Origin: UBA5189 sp035631615
GTDB lineage: Bacteria; Chloroflexota; Limnocylindria; Limnocylindrales; CSP1-4
Reading direction: 5' to 3'
Length of the DNA: 27,519 bases
Assembly: GCA_035631615.1 (NCBI GenBank)
Contig: DASQIK010000005.1
Location: 1-27,519 of the forward strand
Made by a program: the position numbers and the translations under genes. The notes beneath the pieces were generated by a model. The model was not told where the DNA came from and ran no database searches. It saw only the letters and a list, made by a program, of their open reading frames with translations. Within the stretch, counting starts at the first letter, position 1. Each line of letters opens with the position of its first letter. Of the stretch, positions 1-8,326 are shown one piece after another.

Positions 1-13
1 CCCCCCCCCCCCC
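1..13. other. poly-C contig terminus
   Basis: The window opens with 13 consecutive C, while the far end closes with nine G. Runs of this kind at both extremities are what dark-cycle poly-G read tails look like after assembly. The first bases should not be taken as genomic, and whatever gene precedes the IIB gene is missing. Confidence 0.6.
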
Positions 14-38
14 GCCGCTCTCCCCGGAGGCCCACGCG

Positions 39-368
39 ATGGTCCAGAAGGCAGCCGCCGACGTTCACCTCGTCGTCTTCGCCTGCGAAGCCGGTATGGG
101 CTCCAGCCTCATCGGGGCGAACCAGCTGAAGAAGCGCGTCAAGGACGCGAACCTCCCCGTCACCGTCATCCACGCCCGGGTCAACGAGATCCCGCCGAAC
201 ACGGATGTCGTGATTGCCCACGAGGGCCTTGCCGAGCGGGCCCGCAAGTCCGCTCCCCAGGCGGTGGTCCTGACGTTCCGGAACTTCCTCAACAACAGTG
301 CCTCGGACCTCCTGGTCCGGCAGCTCACGACCGGCGAGCCGATCTCCGGCGACGGACCCGCCGGATGA
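39..368 (+). CDS. PTS IIB subunit, mannitol type
   Basis: Cytoplasmic PTS IIB domain that passes phosphate from IIA to the sugar bound by the membrane IIC subunit. The 109-aa protein has the mannitol-IIB signature: a beta strand, then the phosphocysteine loop ACEAGMGSS with Cys16, later a VVIAHEGLAERA segment and a FLNN segment, as in the B domain of MtlA. It is a free-standing IIB of normal domain length, without a fused IIC. GGAGG at 26-30 lies 8 bases before the ATG and fixes the start. It overlaps the IIA-HPr gene by four bases (ATGA), so the two are translationally coupled. The IIC gene is expected upstream, beyond the contig end. The family call is by motif; the true substrate (mannitol, another polyol or fructose) is not determined. 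Confidence 0.9.
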   Translation: MVQKAAADVHLVVFACEAGMGSSLIGANQLKKRVKDANLPVTVIHARVNEIPPNTDVVIAHEGLAERARKSAPQAVVLTFRNFLNNSASDLLVRQLTTGEPISGDGPAG

Positions 369-1108
369 CCACCGAGACGACGGTCCTGAAAGGCTCCGCA
401 ATCGTGATCGGCCAGTTCGCGAGCGACCGCACGGAGGCCATCGCACGCGTCGGGGGCGTGCTCGTGGCCGAGGGCCTCGTGACGAGCGGCTACGTCGAGG
501 CGATGCAGGCTCGTGAGCGGGTCATCTCGACGTATCTCGGCAACGGGATCGCCCTGCCGCACGGCACCAGCGACGCCCAGGACACGATCCTGGGGACCGG
601 CCTGGCGGTGGTCCAGTACCCGGCGGGCGTGCCGTGGGGCGATGACGAGGCGCGCCTGGTCATCGGGCTGGCGGCGCGCTCGGACGAGCACATCGCAGTC
701 CTCTCGCGGCTCGCCGGCATCCTGGAGAACGCGGAGCTGTGCGCGCGCCTCGCCGCGACCTCGGACGCGGGCGAGATCCTCGCGGCGCTCACGAGCGAGG
801 CCGAGCCGCCCGCCGCCCCCGCCCCCCGTGTCGCACCCGCGGCGATGGTCCGCTCGGTGCGGATCGCCAATCCCCACGGCCTGCATGCCCGGCCCGCCGC
901 CCAGGTCGTCGAGCGAGCGATGGCGTTCGACGCGGAGGTGACGATCGCGTGCGGGGACCGATCGGCCAGCGCGCTGAGCATCACCAGAGTGATCGCGCTC
1001 GGCGCGAACACCGGCGAGGAGGTCACCGTCAGCGCAGTCGGCCCGGAGGCCGAGCCTGCCCTCGCGGCCGTCCTGGAGATCCTCCTCGCCGCCGACGAGG
1101 TGGCCTGA
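365..1108 (+). CDS. PTS IIA (mannitol/fructose type)-HPr fusion
   Basis: Two phosphocarriers in one 247-aa chain. Residues 5-145 form a PTS EIIA type-2 domain, with the active-site histidine in GNGIALPHG (His66). A Pro/Ala-rich linker (about 146-160) leads to an HPr domain (161-247) with NPHGLHARPAAQ, where His174 is the EI-phosphorylated residue. The position matching the regulatory Ser46 of HPr is also serine (Ser205, in SASALS), so HPr-kinase control is possible but unproven; no kinase gene is seen here. The architecture resembles FruB (IIA-HPr) in reverse role: HPr is directly tethered to the IIA it phosphorylates. It overlaps the IIB gene by four bases and the next gene by one base (TGATG). 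With EI in the same operon, the pathway may carry its own complete phosphorelay. Confidence 0.93.
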   Translation: MTTETTVLKGSAIVIGQFASDRTEAIARVGGVLVAEGLVTSGYVEAMQARERVISTYLGNGIALPHGTSDAQDTILGTGLAVVQYPAGVPWGDDEARLVIGLAARSDEHIAVLSRLAGILENAELCARLAATSDAGEILAALTSEAEPPAAPAPRVAPAAMVRSVRIANPHGLHARPAAQVVERAMAFDAEVTIACGDRSASALSITRVIALGANTGEEVTVSAVGPEAEPALAAVLEILLAADEVA

Positions 1109-1410
1109 TGGCCCTCGATCGCGCCGGCCTGCTCGCGGCGATCAGTGCCAAGCTGGGCGCATCGCCGGATCCAGAGGGGGTCGCCGATCTGGTCGCGGCC
1201 CAGGGTCGGCTCGTCGTCGCGGCGAGCGCCGCCGAGATCGGGCCGGCGATCGAGCGCCTGCGGCCGCTCGAGGGGTATCGCTGGATCGTGATCAACTCCG
1301 GCGACCTGTTCGTGGCAAGCCCGCGCACGATCGGCACGAAGGTCGGCATCATGGACGCCACGGGCCGGGTCCTGAAGAATGCCGACCTGCCACGGAAGCG
1401 AGATTCGTGA
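1108..1410 (+). CDS. conserved-context hypothetical protein in PTS operon
   Basis: A 100-aa protein I do not recognise. Its ATG shares one base with the IIA-HPr stop and its TGA overlaps the GTG of the dehydrogenase, so it sits inside a chain of overlapping genes and is very likely translated. The N-terminal half is alpha-helical and Ala/Leu-rich. The C-terminal half (about 55-95) looks like a small beta-rich unit (YRWIVINSGDLFVASP, then KVGIMDATGRVLKNADLP). There is no signal peptide, membrane segment, cysteine pair or phosphorylatable PTS motif. A regulatory or accessory role in the sugar pathway is only an inference from position. Confidence 0.8.
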   Translation: MALDRAGLLAAISAKLGASPDPEGVADLVAAQGRLVVAASAAEIGPAIERLRPLEGYRWIVINSGDLFVASPRTIGTKVGIMDATGRVLKNADLPRKRDS

Positions 1411-3134
1411 GCGTTCTGCCCTCCACCTCCGCCTGGAATGCCTACCGCCGGGCCGACGGTCCGATGCCAACGGTCGGGCTGGCCTGGAACCTGTATGGAA
1501 CCGGCATCGAGGCGATGGGCCGCGACGGCAAGCCGGAGCTGGTGGAGGTCGGGCGGCCTCGCCGCGACCAGCTTCTGATCCGGGTCGACGCCGTCGGGCT
1601 GTGCTTCTCCGACGTCAAGCTTCTACGTCTCGGTGGTGACCATCCGAAGCTCTACGGACGCGACCTCAAGGAGGCGCCGACTCGGCTCGGGCACGAGACG
1701 TCGGTCACGGTGCTCGCCGTCGGAGACGATCTCGTTGACCGATTTCGGCCGGGGCAGCGCCTCGCGATCCAGCCCGACATCTACGTCGACGGGCGGAGCA
1801 CGGCCTATGGCTACACGATCCCGGGCGGATTGATCGAGGCCCACCTCATCGGGCCGGAGGTCCTGGCCGCCGACGATGGCGCCTACGTCAGCGAGGTCGA
1901 TCCCTCCCTCGGCTACGCGGAAACGGCACTGACCGAGCCGTGGGCCTGCGTCGAGGCGTCGTACACCCAGCGGCGCCGGCTGGAGCCGCTAGTCGGCGGG
2001 CGAATGCTGGTCCTGGCGGGCCGGGAGTCGAGGCGCGCGTACACGTTCGGGCGCGCCCTCACCGACGCCGGGACGTTGACGGTCGTCGGCGCGAGCGCGC
2101 CGCTCCGCGAGGCGATCCTTGCACTCGCCGATCCCGCCCGCACGACCTTCGCCGACTCGCTCTCGGAGCCGAACGCCGCCGGTCCGTTCGACGACATCAT
2201 CCTGCTCGATCCACGCCACGCCGCCGACGTCTCCGCTGCTGCCGACCGGCTCGCGTTCCGGGGCGTCCTGAACATCGTCTCGGACGAGCCGCTCGACGGC
2301 GACGTCGAGATCGACATCGGGCGGATCCACTACCACTACACGGCCTATGTCGGGACCCGCGGAGCAGACGTAACCGCCGCATATGGCGAGGCCCGGAACC
2401 GGGCCGAGCTGCGACCCGGCGGGGTGGCGGTGGTCGTCGGGGCGGGCGGCCCGATGGGCCAGATGCACGTCGAGCGGGCGTTGACCCTCGCGAACGGTCC
2501 ACGATTGGTCCTTGCCGTGGATCTGGACGAAGACAGGCTCGGCGCTGCCGCCGCGAAGCTCCAGCCCATTGCGGACAGGACCGGCCGGCCCCTCGTCGTC
2601 GAGACCCTGGGCCCGGAGCCTGACGCCCTGGCAGCCGCGGTCGGACGCGTGACGGGCGGCCGCGGCGCCGACGACGTCATCGTGACCGCGCCATCCGCCG
2701 CGGCGGTTGTCGCCGCGTCGACCGCGATGGCCACCGACGGGATGCTCGTGCTGTTCGCCGGCGTCCCGGTGGGAACTCGCGCCGCGCTCGACCTGAGCCC
2801 GGTCTTCCTCGACGGTGCCCAGCTCACGGGCACCTCGGGCTCGCGCATCGCCGACCAGGCGACTGTCATCTCGAAGGCGCTGGCCCTGGTGCTCGAGCCG
2901 CGCCGCGCGCTCGCTGCGATCGGCGGTCTCGGTGCTGCCCCCGAGGCGCTGCAGGCCCTGATCGACGGTCGGTTCCCGGGCAAGATCGTGATCTTCCCGG
3001 CCCTCCACGACCTGCCCCTCACCGCGCTCGCGGACCTTGCCACGACGGAGCCGGACGTGGCAGCAGCACTTGCCGCCGACGGGACGTGGACCACGGCGGC
3101 CGAAGCGCGCCTGTTCGAGCGGCATCTCGGCTGA
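1407..3134 (+). CDS. zinc-type (MDR) sugar/polyol dehydrogenase with two nucleotide-binding-like regions
   Basis: Probable NAD(P)-dependent oxidation of a sugar alcohol phosphate or related sugar, in the cytoplasm. Residues 25-190 are a GroES-like alcohol-dehydrogenase domain with catalytic zinc ligands in GLCFSDVK (Cys66) and LGHE (His96, Glu97). Residues about 198-330 resemble a Rossmann domain that has lost its glycine motif. Residues 335-500 hold an intact one (VVVGAGGPMGQ, Gly345-Gly351), and a 70-aa tail follows. At 575 aa it is far longer than the usual 340-410 aa; L-sorbose-1-phosphate reductase-like proteins are the nearest comparison I can make. The GTG start overlaps the upstream stop by four bases (GTGA). 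An ATG at 1464 is the alternative start and sits just before the conserved domain. The catalytic core is clear; the substrate is inferred from the PTS context. Confidence 0.82.
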   Translation: MSVLPSTSAWNAYRRADGPMPTVGLAWNLYGTGIEAMGRDGKPELVEVGRPRRDQLLIRVDAVGLCFSDVKLLRLGGDHPKLYGRDLKEAPTRLGHETSVTVLAVGDDLVDRFRPGQRLAIQPDIYVDGRSTAYGYTIPGGLIEAHLIGPEVLAADDGAYVSEVDPSLGYAETALTEPWACVEASYTQRRRLEPLVGGRMLVLAGRESRRAYTFGRALTDAGTLTVVGASAPLREAILALADPARTTFADSLSEPNAAGPFDDIILLDPRHAADVSAAADRLAFRGVLNIVSDEPLDGDVEIDIGRIHYHYTAYVGTRGADVTAAYGEARNRAELRPGGVAVVVGAGGPMGQMHVERALTLANGPRLVLAVDLDEDRLGAAAAKLQPIADRTGRPLVVETLGPEPDALAAAVGRVTGGRGADDVIVTAPSAAAVVAASTAMATDGMLVLFAGVPVGTRAALDLSPVFLDGAQLTGTSGSRIADQATVISKALALVLEPRRALAAIGGLGAAPEALQALIDGRFPGKIVIFPALHDLPLTALADLATTEPDVAAALAADGTWTTAAEARLFERHLG

Positions 3135-3164
3135 CGCCGGTTGGCCGTCGCGGAAGGGGGCCCG

Positions 3165-4094
3165 GTGATCGTGACGGTGACCCCGAACCCCTCGATCGAT
3201 CGGACCGTCAGAATCGGCCGGCTCCTCCCGGGCGAGCTGGTCCGGGCCACCGCCGCGACCGCAGAGGCCGGGGGCAAGGGCGTGAACATCGCTCGCGTGC
3301 TCGCCGCACAGGGCCGGTCCACCGTCGCCGTCGTTCCGTTGTCGGCCGCCTCGCGGCCGGTGTTTGCCGGCCTCCTCGGCGGAATGGCGACCCTCGCGTC
3401 CGTGCGCATCGCCCGAGATGTGCGCGTGAACGTCAGCCTGATCGAGGCCGACGGCCGAATCACGAAGGTGAACGAGCCGGGCCCGGAGCTGACGGCCGCC
3501 GAGACGGCGAGCGTGCTGCGCCGGGCGACAACCCTCGCCCAAGGTGCGGGATGGGTCGTCGGCACCGGGTCGCTGCCGCCGGGCGCCCCGATCGACTTCT
3601 ACGCACGCCTCGGGCGGGCGCTCCCCGCCGGCTGCCGCTACGCCGTCGATGCCGACGGCGAGCCTCTGCGCGCAGCTTTCGGGGCGCGGGTCGATCTGGT
3701 CAAGCCGAACCACGCCGAGCTCGAGCGTCTGGTCGGCCGCTCCCTGCCGACGCTCGGCGACGTCGTCGACGCAGCGGAAGAGGTTCGGCGTGATGGTCCG
3801 GCTGCGGTGCTCGTGAGCCTCGGCCCGGACGGTGCGCTCCTCGTGGACGCCGACGGCCGCACCCACGCAGAGGCTCGGATCGATGACGTCGACAACACTG
3901 TCGGGGCGGGCGACGCGCTCCTTGGCGGCTTCCTCGCCGCGGGCGCCGACCACGCCGCACTCCGCACGGCGGTCGCTTGGTCCGTCGCCGCCTGCCGATC
4001 CCCGGGCACCCAGGTCAGGGTGGTCGAACGGCGGGATCTCGAGGTCGTGATCGTCCATGCGGCAGTGGTCACCACGCGGAGGCTGGCGGCGTGA
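3165..4094 (+). CDS. PfkB-family sugar-phosphate kinase, 1-phosphofructokinase type
   Basis: ATP-dependent kinase of the PfkB fold, most like 1-phosphofructokinase/tagatose-6-phosphate kinase. It would phosphorylate the ketose phosphate made by the preceding steps for entry into glycolysis. Visible motifs are the N-terminal substrate loop TPNPSIDRT (residues 6-14), the PfkB signature GGKGVNIARVLAAQG (36-50) and the anion-hole/catalytic-base motif NTVGAGDALLGGF with Asp250. At 309 aa it is of normal length. I start at GTG 3165 because a purine-rich GGAAGGGGG lies just upstream and the protein then begins directly with its first beta strand; TTG 3141 would add eight residues. It follows the dehydrogenase by 30 bases and its stop overlaps the EI start (GTGA). 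Tagatose-6-phosphate kinase is the main alternative. Confidence 0.88.
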   Translation: MIVTVTPNPSIDRTVRIGRLLPGELVRATAATAEAGGKGVNIARVLAAQGRSTVAVVPLSAASRPVFAGLLGGMATLASVRIARDVRVNVSLIEADGRITKVNEPGPELTAAETASVLRRATTLAQGAGWVVGTGSLPPGAPIDFYARLGRALPAGCRYAVDADGEPLRAAFGARVDLVKPNHAELERLVGRSLPTLGDVVDAAEEVRRDGPAAVLVSLGPDGALLVDADGRTHAEARIDDVDNTVGAGDALLGGFLAAGADHAALRTAVAWSVAACRSPGTQVRVVERRDLEVVIVHAAVVTTRRLAA

Positions 4095-5821
4095 CCGTGG
4101 TGGGCCAGCGCATCAGCGGCATCGCCGCGGCGCCGGGGATCGCCCAGGGTCGGTGGGCCGAGGTCGGCAGGCAGGCGCTGCCGGCGCCGCGCCTCATCGA
4201 GCCCGCGGAGGTGCCCGCCGAGCTCGCCAGGCTGCGGGCAGCCGCCATGGAATCGGCGCGAGAACTGCGTGCTCTCGCCGAATCGGTCAAGGCCGAGGGC
4301 CACGAGCCGGAGGCTGCCATCTTCGGCGCCCACGCCCTGATGGCCCGCGACCCGGACCTCCTGGACGCCGCTGCACGCGAGATCGAGGGCCCGCGGACCG
4401 ACGCGGCGAGCGCGATCATGGCCGCCGCCCGGGCCTCGGCCGCGAGCCTGGCGGCCCTCGCCGACGAGCGACTCCGCGCCCGCGCGACCGACATCCTCGA
4501 TGTGGCCGATCGGATCGCCCGCCACATCCTCGGCCTGCCGACGGCGACCGAGGTCGCAGCTCCGGCCGTGCTCGTCGCCGAGGACCTGCCACCCTCGCTC
4601 ACCGCGACGCTGCCCCGCGACCGCGTCCTCGGGATCGTCCTCGAGGGCTCCTCGCCCACGGCCCATGCCGCGATCCTCGCCCGCGCCTACGGGATCCCGG
4701 CGGTCGTCGGGGCAACCGGCATTCTCGTCGCCGTGCGAGCTGCGGGCAGCGACCTCGAGATTGCCCTCGACGGTTCGACGGGCGAGGTCATCGTCGGGCC
4801 GGACGCCGATGCGACCGCACGATTCCAGCGACTCGCGGACGAGTCCACGCGCGCTCGTGCCCAGGATCTTGCCGACGCCAGCCTGCCCGCCGTGACGATC
4901 GACGGCGTCGAGGTGACGCTGCTCGCCAACATCGGGGGACCCGATGAGGCAAGCGGCGCCCGCGCCCTCGGCGCCGCCGGAGTGGGGCTGTTCCGGACCG
5001 AGTTCCTCTTCCTGGAGCGGGCTGCGCCACCGTCGGAGGACGAGCAGGCGGCGGCCTATCGGCAGGTCGTCGAGGCGTTCCCGGGTCAGCCCGTCACGAT
5101 CCGGCTGCTCGATGTCGGCGGCGACAAGCCGATCCCGTACCTGCCGCTGCCCAAGGAGGACAACCCGTTCCTCGGTGTTCGGGCATTGCGACTCGCAGCG
5201 GAGCGACCGGAGCTGTTCCTCACCCAGCTCCGTGCCTGTCATCGAGCCGCGATCGCCGGTCCGGTCCGGGTGATGGCCCCGATGATCGCCGACGCGTCAG
5301 ACGCGGCGGTCCTCCTCGACCTTGCTGCCCGGGCTCGCGACTCCCTCGCCGCGGAGGGCGTGCCGTTCGGGCCAATCGAGCTCGGGGTGATGCTGGAGAT
5401 CCCGTCGGCGGTGCTCACCGCGGGGAGCTACTTCGACAGGATCTCGTTTGCGAGCATCGGCACGAACGATCTCCTGCAGTACACGCTCGCCGTCGACCGC
5501 GGCAATCCAGCGCTCGAGCGCTACCGCGACGCCCTGCACCCGGCGCAGCTTCGTCTGATCCGTCTCGCCGCTGAAGCGGCCGAACAACGTGGCATTTCGT
5601 TGTCAGTCTGCGGCGAGATGGCCGGCGACCCGACGGCGGCACTGGCCCTGGTCGGGCTCGGGATCCGGTCGCTGTCGATGGTGGCGCCGAGCCTCCCGGC
5701 GGTCCGGCGGGCGATCCGCAACGCCGACGCGGGCCGGCTCGCGGCCGAGGCGGAGGCAGCCTGCTTCGACGGCTCGGCAGTCGAGGCTCGGGCCCGGTTC
5801 GCCCAGCTCCTCGCCGGCTGA
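4091..5821 (+). CDS. ptsI: phosphoenolpyruvate-protein phosphotransferase (PTS Enzyme I)
   Basis: Enzyme I takes phosphate from phosphoenolpyruvate and passes it to HPr, here probably the HPr domain fused to IIA in the same operon. At 576 aa it is of standard length. The HPr-interacting N-domain spans about 5-145. The phosphohistidine domain carries SSPTAHAAILARAYGIPAVV with His192; the usual GGRTSH stretch is altered to GSSPTAH but the His is kept. The PEP-binding barrel has FRTEFLF (Arg302), IRLLDVGGDKP (Arg338), ASIGTNDLLQYTLAVDRGN and SVCGEMAGD with Cys507. The GTG start overlaps the kinase stop by four bases. It is the last gene of the operon; 170 bases without a gene follow. Confidence 0.96.
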   Translation: MTVVGQRISGIAAAPGIAQGRWAEVGRQALPAPRLIEPAEVPAELARLRAAAMESARELRALAESVKAEGHEPEAAIFGAHALMARDPDLLDAAAREIEGPRTDAASAIMAAARASAASLAALADERLRARATDILDVADRIARHILGLPTATEVAAPAVLVAEDLPPSLTATLPRDRVLGIVLEGSSPTAHAAILARAYGIPAVVGATGILVAVRAAGSDLEIALDGSTGEVIVGPDADATARFQRLADESTRARAQDLADASLPAVTIDGVEVTLLANIGGPDEASGARALGAAGVGLFRTEFLFLERAAPPSEDEQAAAYRQVVEAFPGQPVTIRLLDVGGDKPIPYLPLPKEDNPFLGVRALRLAAERPELFLTQLRACHRAAIAGPVRVMAPMIADASDAAVLLDLAARARDSLAAEGVPFGPIELGVMLEIPSAVLTAGSYFDRISFASIGTNDLLQYTLAVDRGNPALERYRDALHPAQLRLIRLAAEAAEQRGISLSVCGEMAGDPTAALALVGLGIRSLSMVAPSLPAVRRAIRNADAGRLAAEAEAACFDGSAVEARARFAQLLAG

Positions 5822-5991
5822 CGCCTGAACCCTCCCGGCGACCGCGTGTCTGCGGCGCATCAAGGAAATGGGTGGAACCGCCGAACACCTTCGGGATACC
5901 CTCGGACCAAGGTGGACGTCTCCTGTGGCTGGCCAGACCCTCGTTCCTCCCGCGTGGTCGGCGACGACGCCGCGGCGCTTGAGGGCTGACG

Positions 5992-7683
5992 ATGCCTGAG
6001 GCCCAGCAGGCGCTCCGATCGGCGCTTGCGTCCTCGCGCCGGGCGTTCGCCAACGACGGCATCCGACGCCTCGGGATCTCGTTCGCGCTGAGCGTCGCGG
6101 CGGACACGGCGCTGTTCGTGGTCAGCCTGGTTACCGTCTACGATCGCGGAGGGCCGCTGGCCGCCGCGATTCTCGGCGCCGTCCGGATGGTCCCCGCGGT
6201 CATCGCCGGCCTGTGGACTGGCGCGCTGCTCCAGCGCTTCCGTGGTGACCGAATCCTCGTGACGCTCGGGCTCATCCGTGCCGTTGCCGCCGGGCTGACG
6301 GGGCTGGTGCTGGCCACGGCCGGTCCCACCATGGCCGACCACCAATTCACGCTGGCCATGATGTTCATCCTGCCCAGCGTGGCCGCGGGGGCCAACGCTC
6401 CGGTGCGACCGGTCCAGGCGACGCTCATGCCGGCGCTTGCTCGCAGCCCGGACGAGCTCGTCGCGGCAAACGCAACCTGGAATGCGGTGAAGGGGCTCGG
6501 CGCATTCGGCGGGCCCTTCATTGCCGGCGCGCTCATGGGCCTGAACCAGTACCCCGCGGTGGCGGCGCTGGCCGGCGTGGCCTTCCTCCTGACCGCCTAC
6601 CTCTCGGCCGGGCTGCGGTTCGAGCAGGCGGCCGACGCATCCGGCGGTGGCCGGCGGGCCACCGCCGGGCTCCGATTCATGGAGGGCCTGCGCCCGATCC
6701 TCCGCCAGCCGGTGCTCGCGTGGTCGTTGCTCGGGTCGTACGGGCAGGTCGTGACACGCGGGCTGCTCAATTCGCTGGTGGTCGTCGCGGCGATCGAGCT
6801 GCTCGGCATGGGCCAGTCGGGCCTGGGGCTGCTCAACGCGGCGCTCGGGCTCGGCGGACTCGGGGCCATCTTCATGGTCTCGTCAAATCGATCGCCCCGG
6901 TTGATCCGGACGGAGACCCTGTCACTCGTGTTCTGGGGCGCGCCGATCGTGGCCATTGGCGTATTCGCGCTTCCTGAAGTTGCCCTGGCGGCGATGGCGC
7001 TGATCGGGATTGCGAACGCCACCTACGACACCGCCCTGTACACGATCTTCCAGCGCGGGTCGACCAATGACGATCGCGCCACCGTCATGTCGTTCCTCGA
7101 GGCGGTCATCGGCGTGGGGACCGTTTCCGGCAGCCTCCTTGCGCCGGTCCTGCTGCTCTTCGGCAATCGCGAAGCCCTGGTGATCGGAGGCTCGCTGCTG
7201 CCGATCCTGGCCGCGATCATCTACCGGCGGATCGGCCACGCCGACAAGGTCATCCTCGTCGATGAGGGCCTCGTCGACCTGCTTCGGAAGGTGCCCGAGT
7301 TCGCGGAGCTGCCGCTGACCGCCGTGGAACGCCTCGTGGAGGGCATCGTGCCGGTGACGGCGCCGGCGGGCAGCGCACTGATGACCCAGGGTGAGCCAGG
7401 GGACCGGTTCGTCGTGGTCGCTACCGGCGAGATCGAGGTGATCGTCGACGGGCGGCCGATCCATCGCCTCGGGCCGGGCGCAGGCGTCGGCGAGATCGCC
7501 CTGCTGCGCAGGCGCCCGAGAACCGCCACCGTCAGGGCGGTCACGGACGTCACCGCCTATGGCATCGACCCGACGACATTCATGTGCGCCGTTTCCGGGC
7601 CGGCCGCCGCAGCGGTGACGGAGCGGCTGGTCACCGAGCGAATGGCTGACGCGAACCCCGTTGCGTCAGGGGCTTCGAACTGA
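5992..7683 (+). CDS. MFS transporter fused to a C-terminal cyclic-nucleotide-binding domain
   Basis: A 563-aa inner-membrane protein. Residues about 20-410 form 10-12 hydrophobic segments of major-facilitator type, with a short basic cytoplasmic loop after TM2 (QRFRGDR). Residues about 434-540 are a CRP-like cyclic-nucleotide-binding domain: MTQGEPGDRFVVVATGEIEV, then the phosphate-binding cassette GEIALLRRRPRTATV. Gly500, Glu501, Arg510 and Thr511 are in place, so a nucleotide could really bind. The domain lacks a helix-turn-helix and so cannot be a transcription factor; it probably gates transport. ATG 5992 follows GAGGGCTGAC and has no strong Shine-Dalgarno. It is convergent with the small membrane gene at 7698. 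The transported substrate is unknown. The 170-base leader holds a weak hairpin (CACCTT/AAGGTG) but no clear promoter. Confidence 0.88.
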   Translation: MPEAQQALRSALASSRRAFANDGIRRLGISFALSVAADTALFVVSLVTVYDRGGPLAAAILGAVRMVPAVIAGLWTGALLQRFRGDRILVTLGLIRAVAAGLTGLVLATAGPTMADHQFTLAMMFILPSVAAGANAPVRPVQATLMPALARSPDELVAANATWNAVKGLGAFGGPFIAGALMGLNQYPAVAALAGVAFLLTAYLSAGLRFEQAADASGGGRRATAGLRFMEGLRPILRQPVLAWSLLGSYGQVVTRGLLNSLVVVAAIELLGMGQSGLGLLNAALGLGGLGAIFMVSSNRSPRLIRTETLSLVFWGAPIVAIGVFALPEVALAAMALIGIANATYDTALYTIFQRGSTNDDRATVMSFLEAVIGVGTVSGSLLAPVLLLFGNREALVIGGSLLPILAAIIYRRIGHADKVILVDEGLVDLLRKVPEFAELPLTAVERLVEGIVPVTAPAGSALMTQGEPGDRFVVVATGEIEVIVDGRPIHRLGPGAGVGEIALLRRRPRTATVRAVTDVTAYGIDPTTFMCAVSGPAAAAVTERLVTERMADANPVASGASN

Positions 7684-7697
7684 TACGTCGTCCCGCT

Positions 7698-7889
7698 TCA
7701 ACGGCCCTGGTTCATGCCCTCCAACACGTAGTAGAACCCCGCAAGCGCGAGCACGGTGAGGATCACGGCCAGCGGCCAGTTGATTGAGGCCGGCACCAGG
7801 GTTCGTTCGTTATCGGCGGATGCCGGCACGGCGACCAGCAAAAGGGCCAGCAGCGCCGCGGCGGTCGCGGCAGTCGCACGCCTATGCAT
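7698..7889 (-). CDS. small exported single-TM protein (63 aa)
   Basis: A short protein with an N-terminal signal-like stretch (basic MHRR, then an Ala/Leu-rich core ending VPASA at about residue 25), a short polar segment, and a transmembrane helix at about residues 37-56 (NWPLAVILTVLALAGFYYVL). The tail is EGMNQGR. No family is recognised. The ATG overlaps the TAG stop of the beta-propeller gene by eight bases, so it is the last gene of the leftward operon. It may anchor or partner the beta-propeller protein at the membrane; this is inference from coupling only. Confidence 0.72.
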   Translation of the reverse strand: MHRRATAATAAALLALLLVAVPASADNERTLVPASINWPLAVILTVLALAGFYYVLEGMNQGR

Positions 7890-8307
7890 GATCGACTCCC
7901 CACCGCTCCCACGGCACCCAGCGGGTCCCATCCCACCATCGGTGCCACGTCTCGCCATCCCGCCCGCGGGCATACACGTCCAGCCGATTGCCGCCGGATG
8001 ACGAGGCGGCGGGCGTCGACGCGGGATCGAGCTCCCCACCTAGCGATTCCCAGGCGTGCCAGTAGGTGCGGTCCCAGTAGCGGTTCCAGAGCTCGCCGTC
8101 GTCCATGACGGCGAAGACCTCCATCTCGCCCTCGGCCCAGGCGACCGCGGTCGGGCCGGACGCGAGGAGGCCGCCCATCGACTCTGGTTCGGTCCACGCG
8201 CCGTCGATCGAAGCCGCATGCCAGAGACCCCGGTCGTCATCGACCCAGAACAGGTCGAGGCGGCCGGGGCCCCAGGTGGTTGCGGCAAGCCCGCGCGGTG
8301 CGTTCAT
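7882..8307 (-). CDS. PLL/DUF346-type beta-propeller protein, three blades
   Basis: A 141-aa protein built of three imperfect repeats of about 45 residues. Each has the pattern [GR]-x-[LM]-[DE]-[LV]-[FY]...DG-x-[LT]-W...W-x-x-WE-x-[LM]GG-x-L, for example MEVFAVMDDGELWNRYWD and LDVYARGRDGETWHRWWDG. This is the signature of PLL-type lectin-like propellers, which usually have five to seven blades and bind sugars. With three blades it would have to oligomerise, or it is a shortened relative. There is no signal peptide or membrane segment. ATG 8307 is the only good start; Shine-Dalgarno support is weak (ATCGGG). It lies 19 bases downstream of the 74-aa gene and overlaps the 63-aa gene. Sugar binding is family knowledge, not shown here. 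Confidence 0.8.
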   Translation of the reverse strand: MNAPRGLAATTWGPGRLDLFWVDDDRGLWHAASIDGAWTEPESMGGLLASGPTAVAWAEGEMEVFAVMDDGELWNRYWDRTYWHAWESLGGELDPASTPAASSSGGNRLDVYARGRDGETWHRWWDGTRWVPWERWGVDHA

Positions 8308-8326
8308 CCCGATGGACGATACGCGA

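Noticed and set aside
5870..5882. GGGTGGAACCGCC upstream of the MFS gene resembles the T-box core AGGGTGGNACCGCG.
   Set aside because: Two of fourteen positions differ, no specifier stem or terminator with a T-run follows, and the downstream gene is not a usual T-box target. Probably chance.
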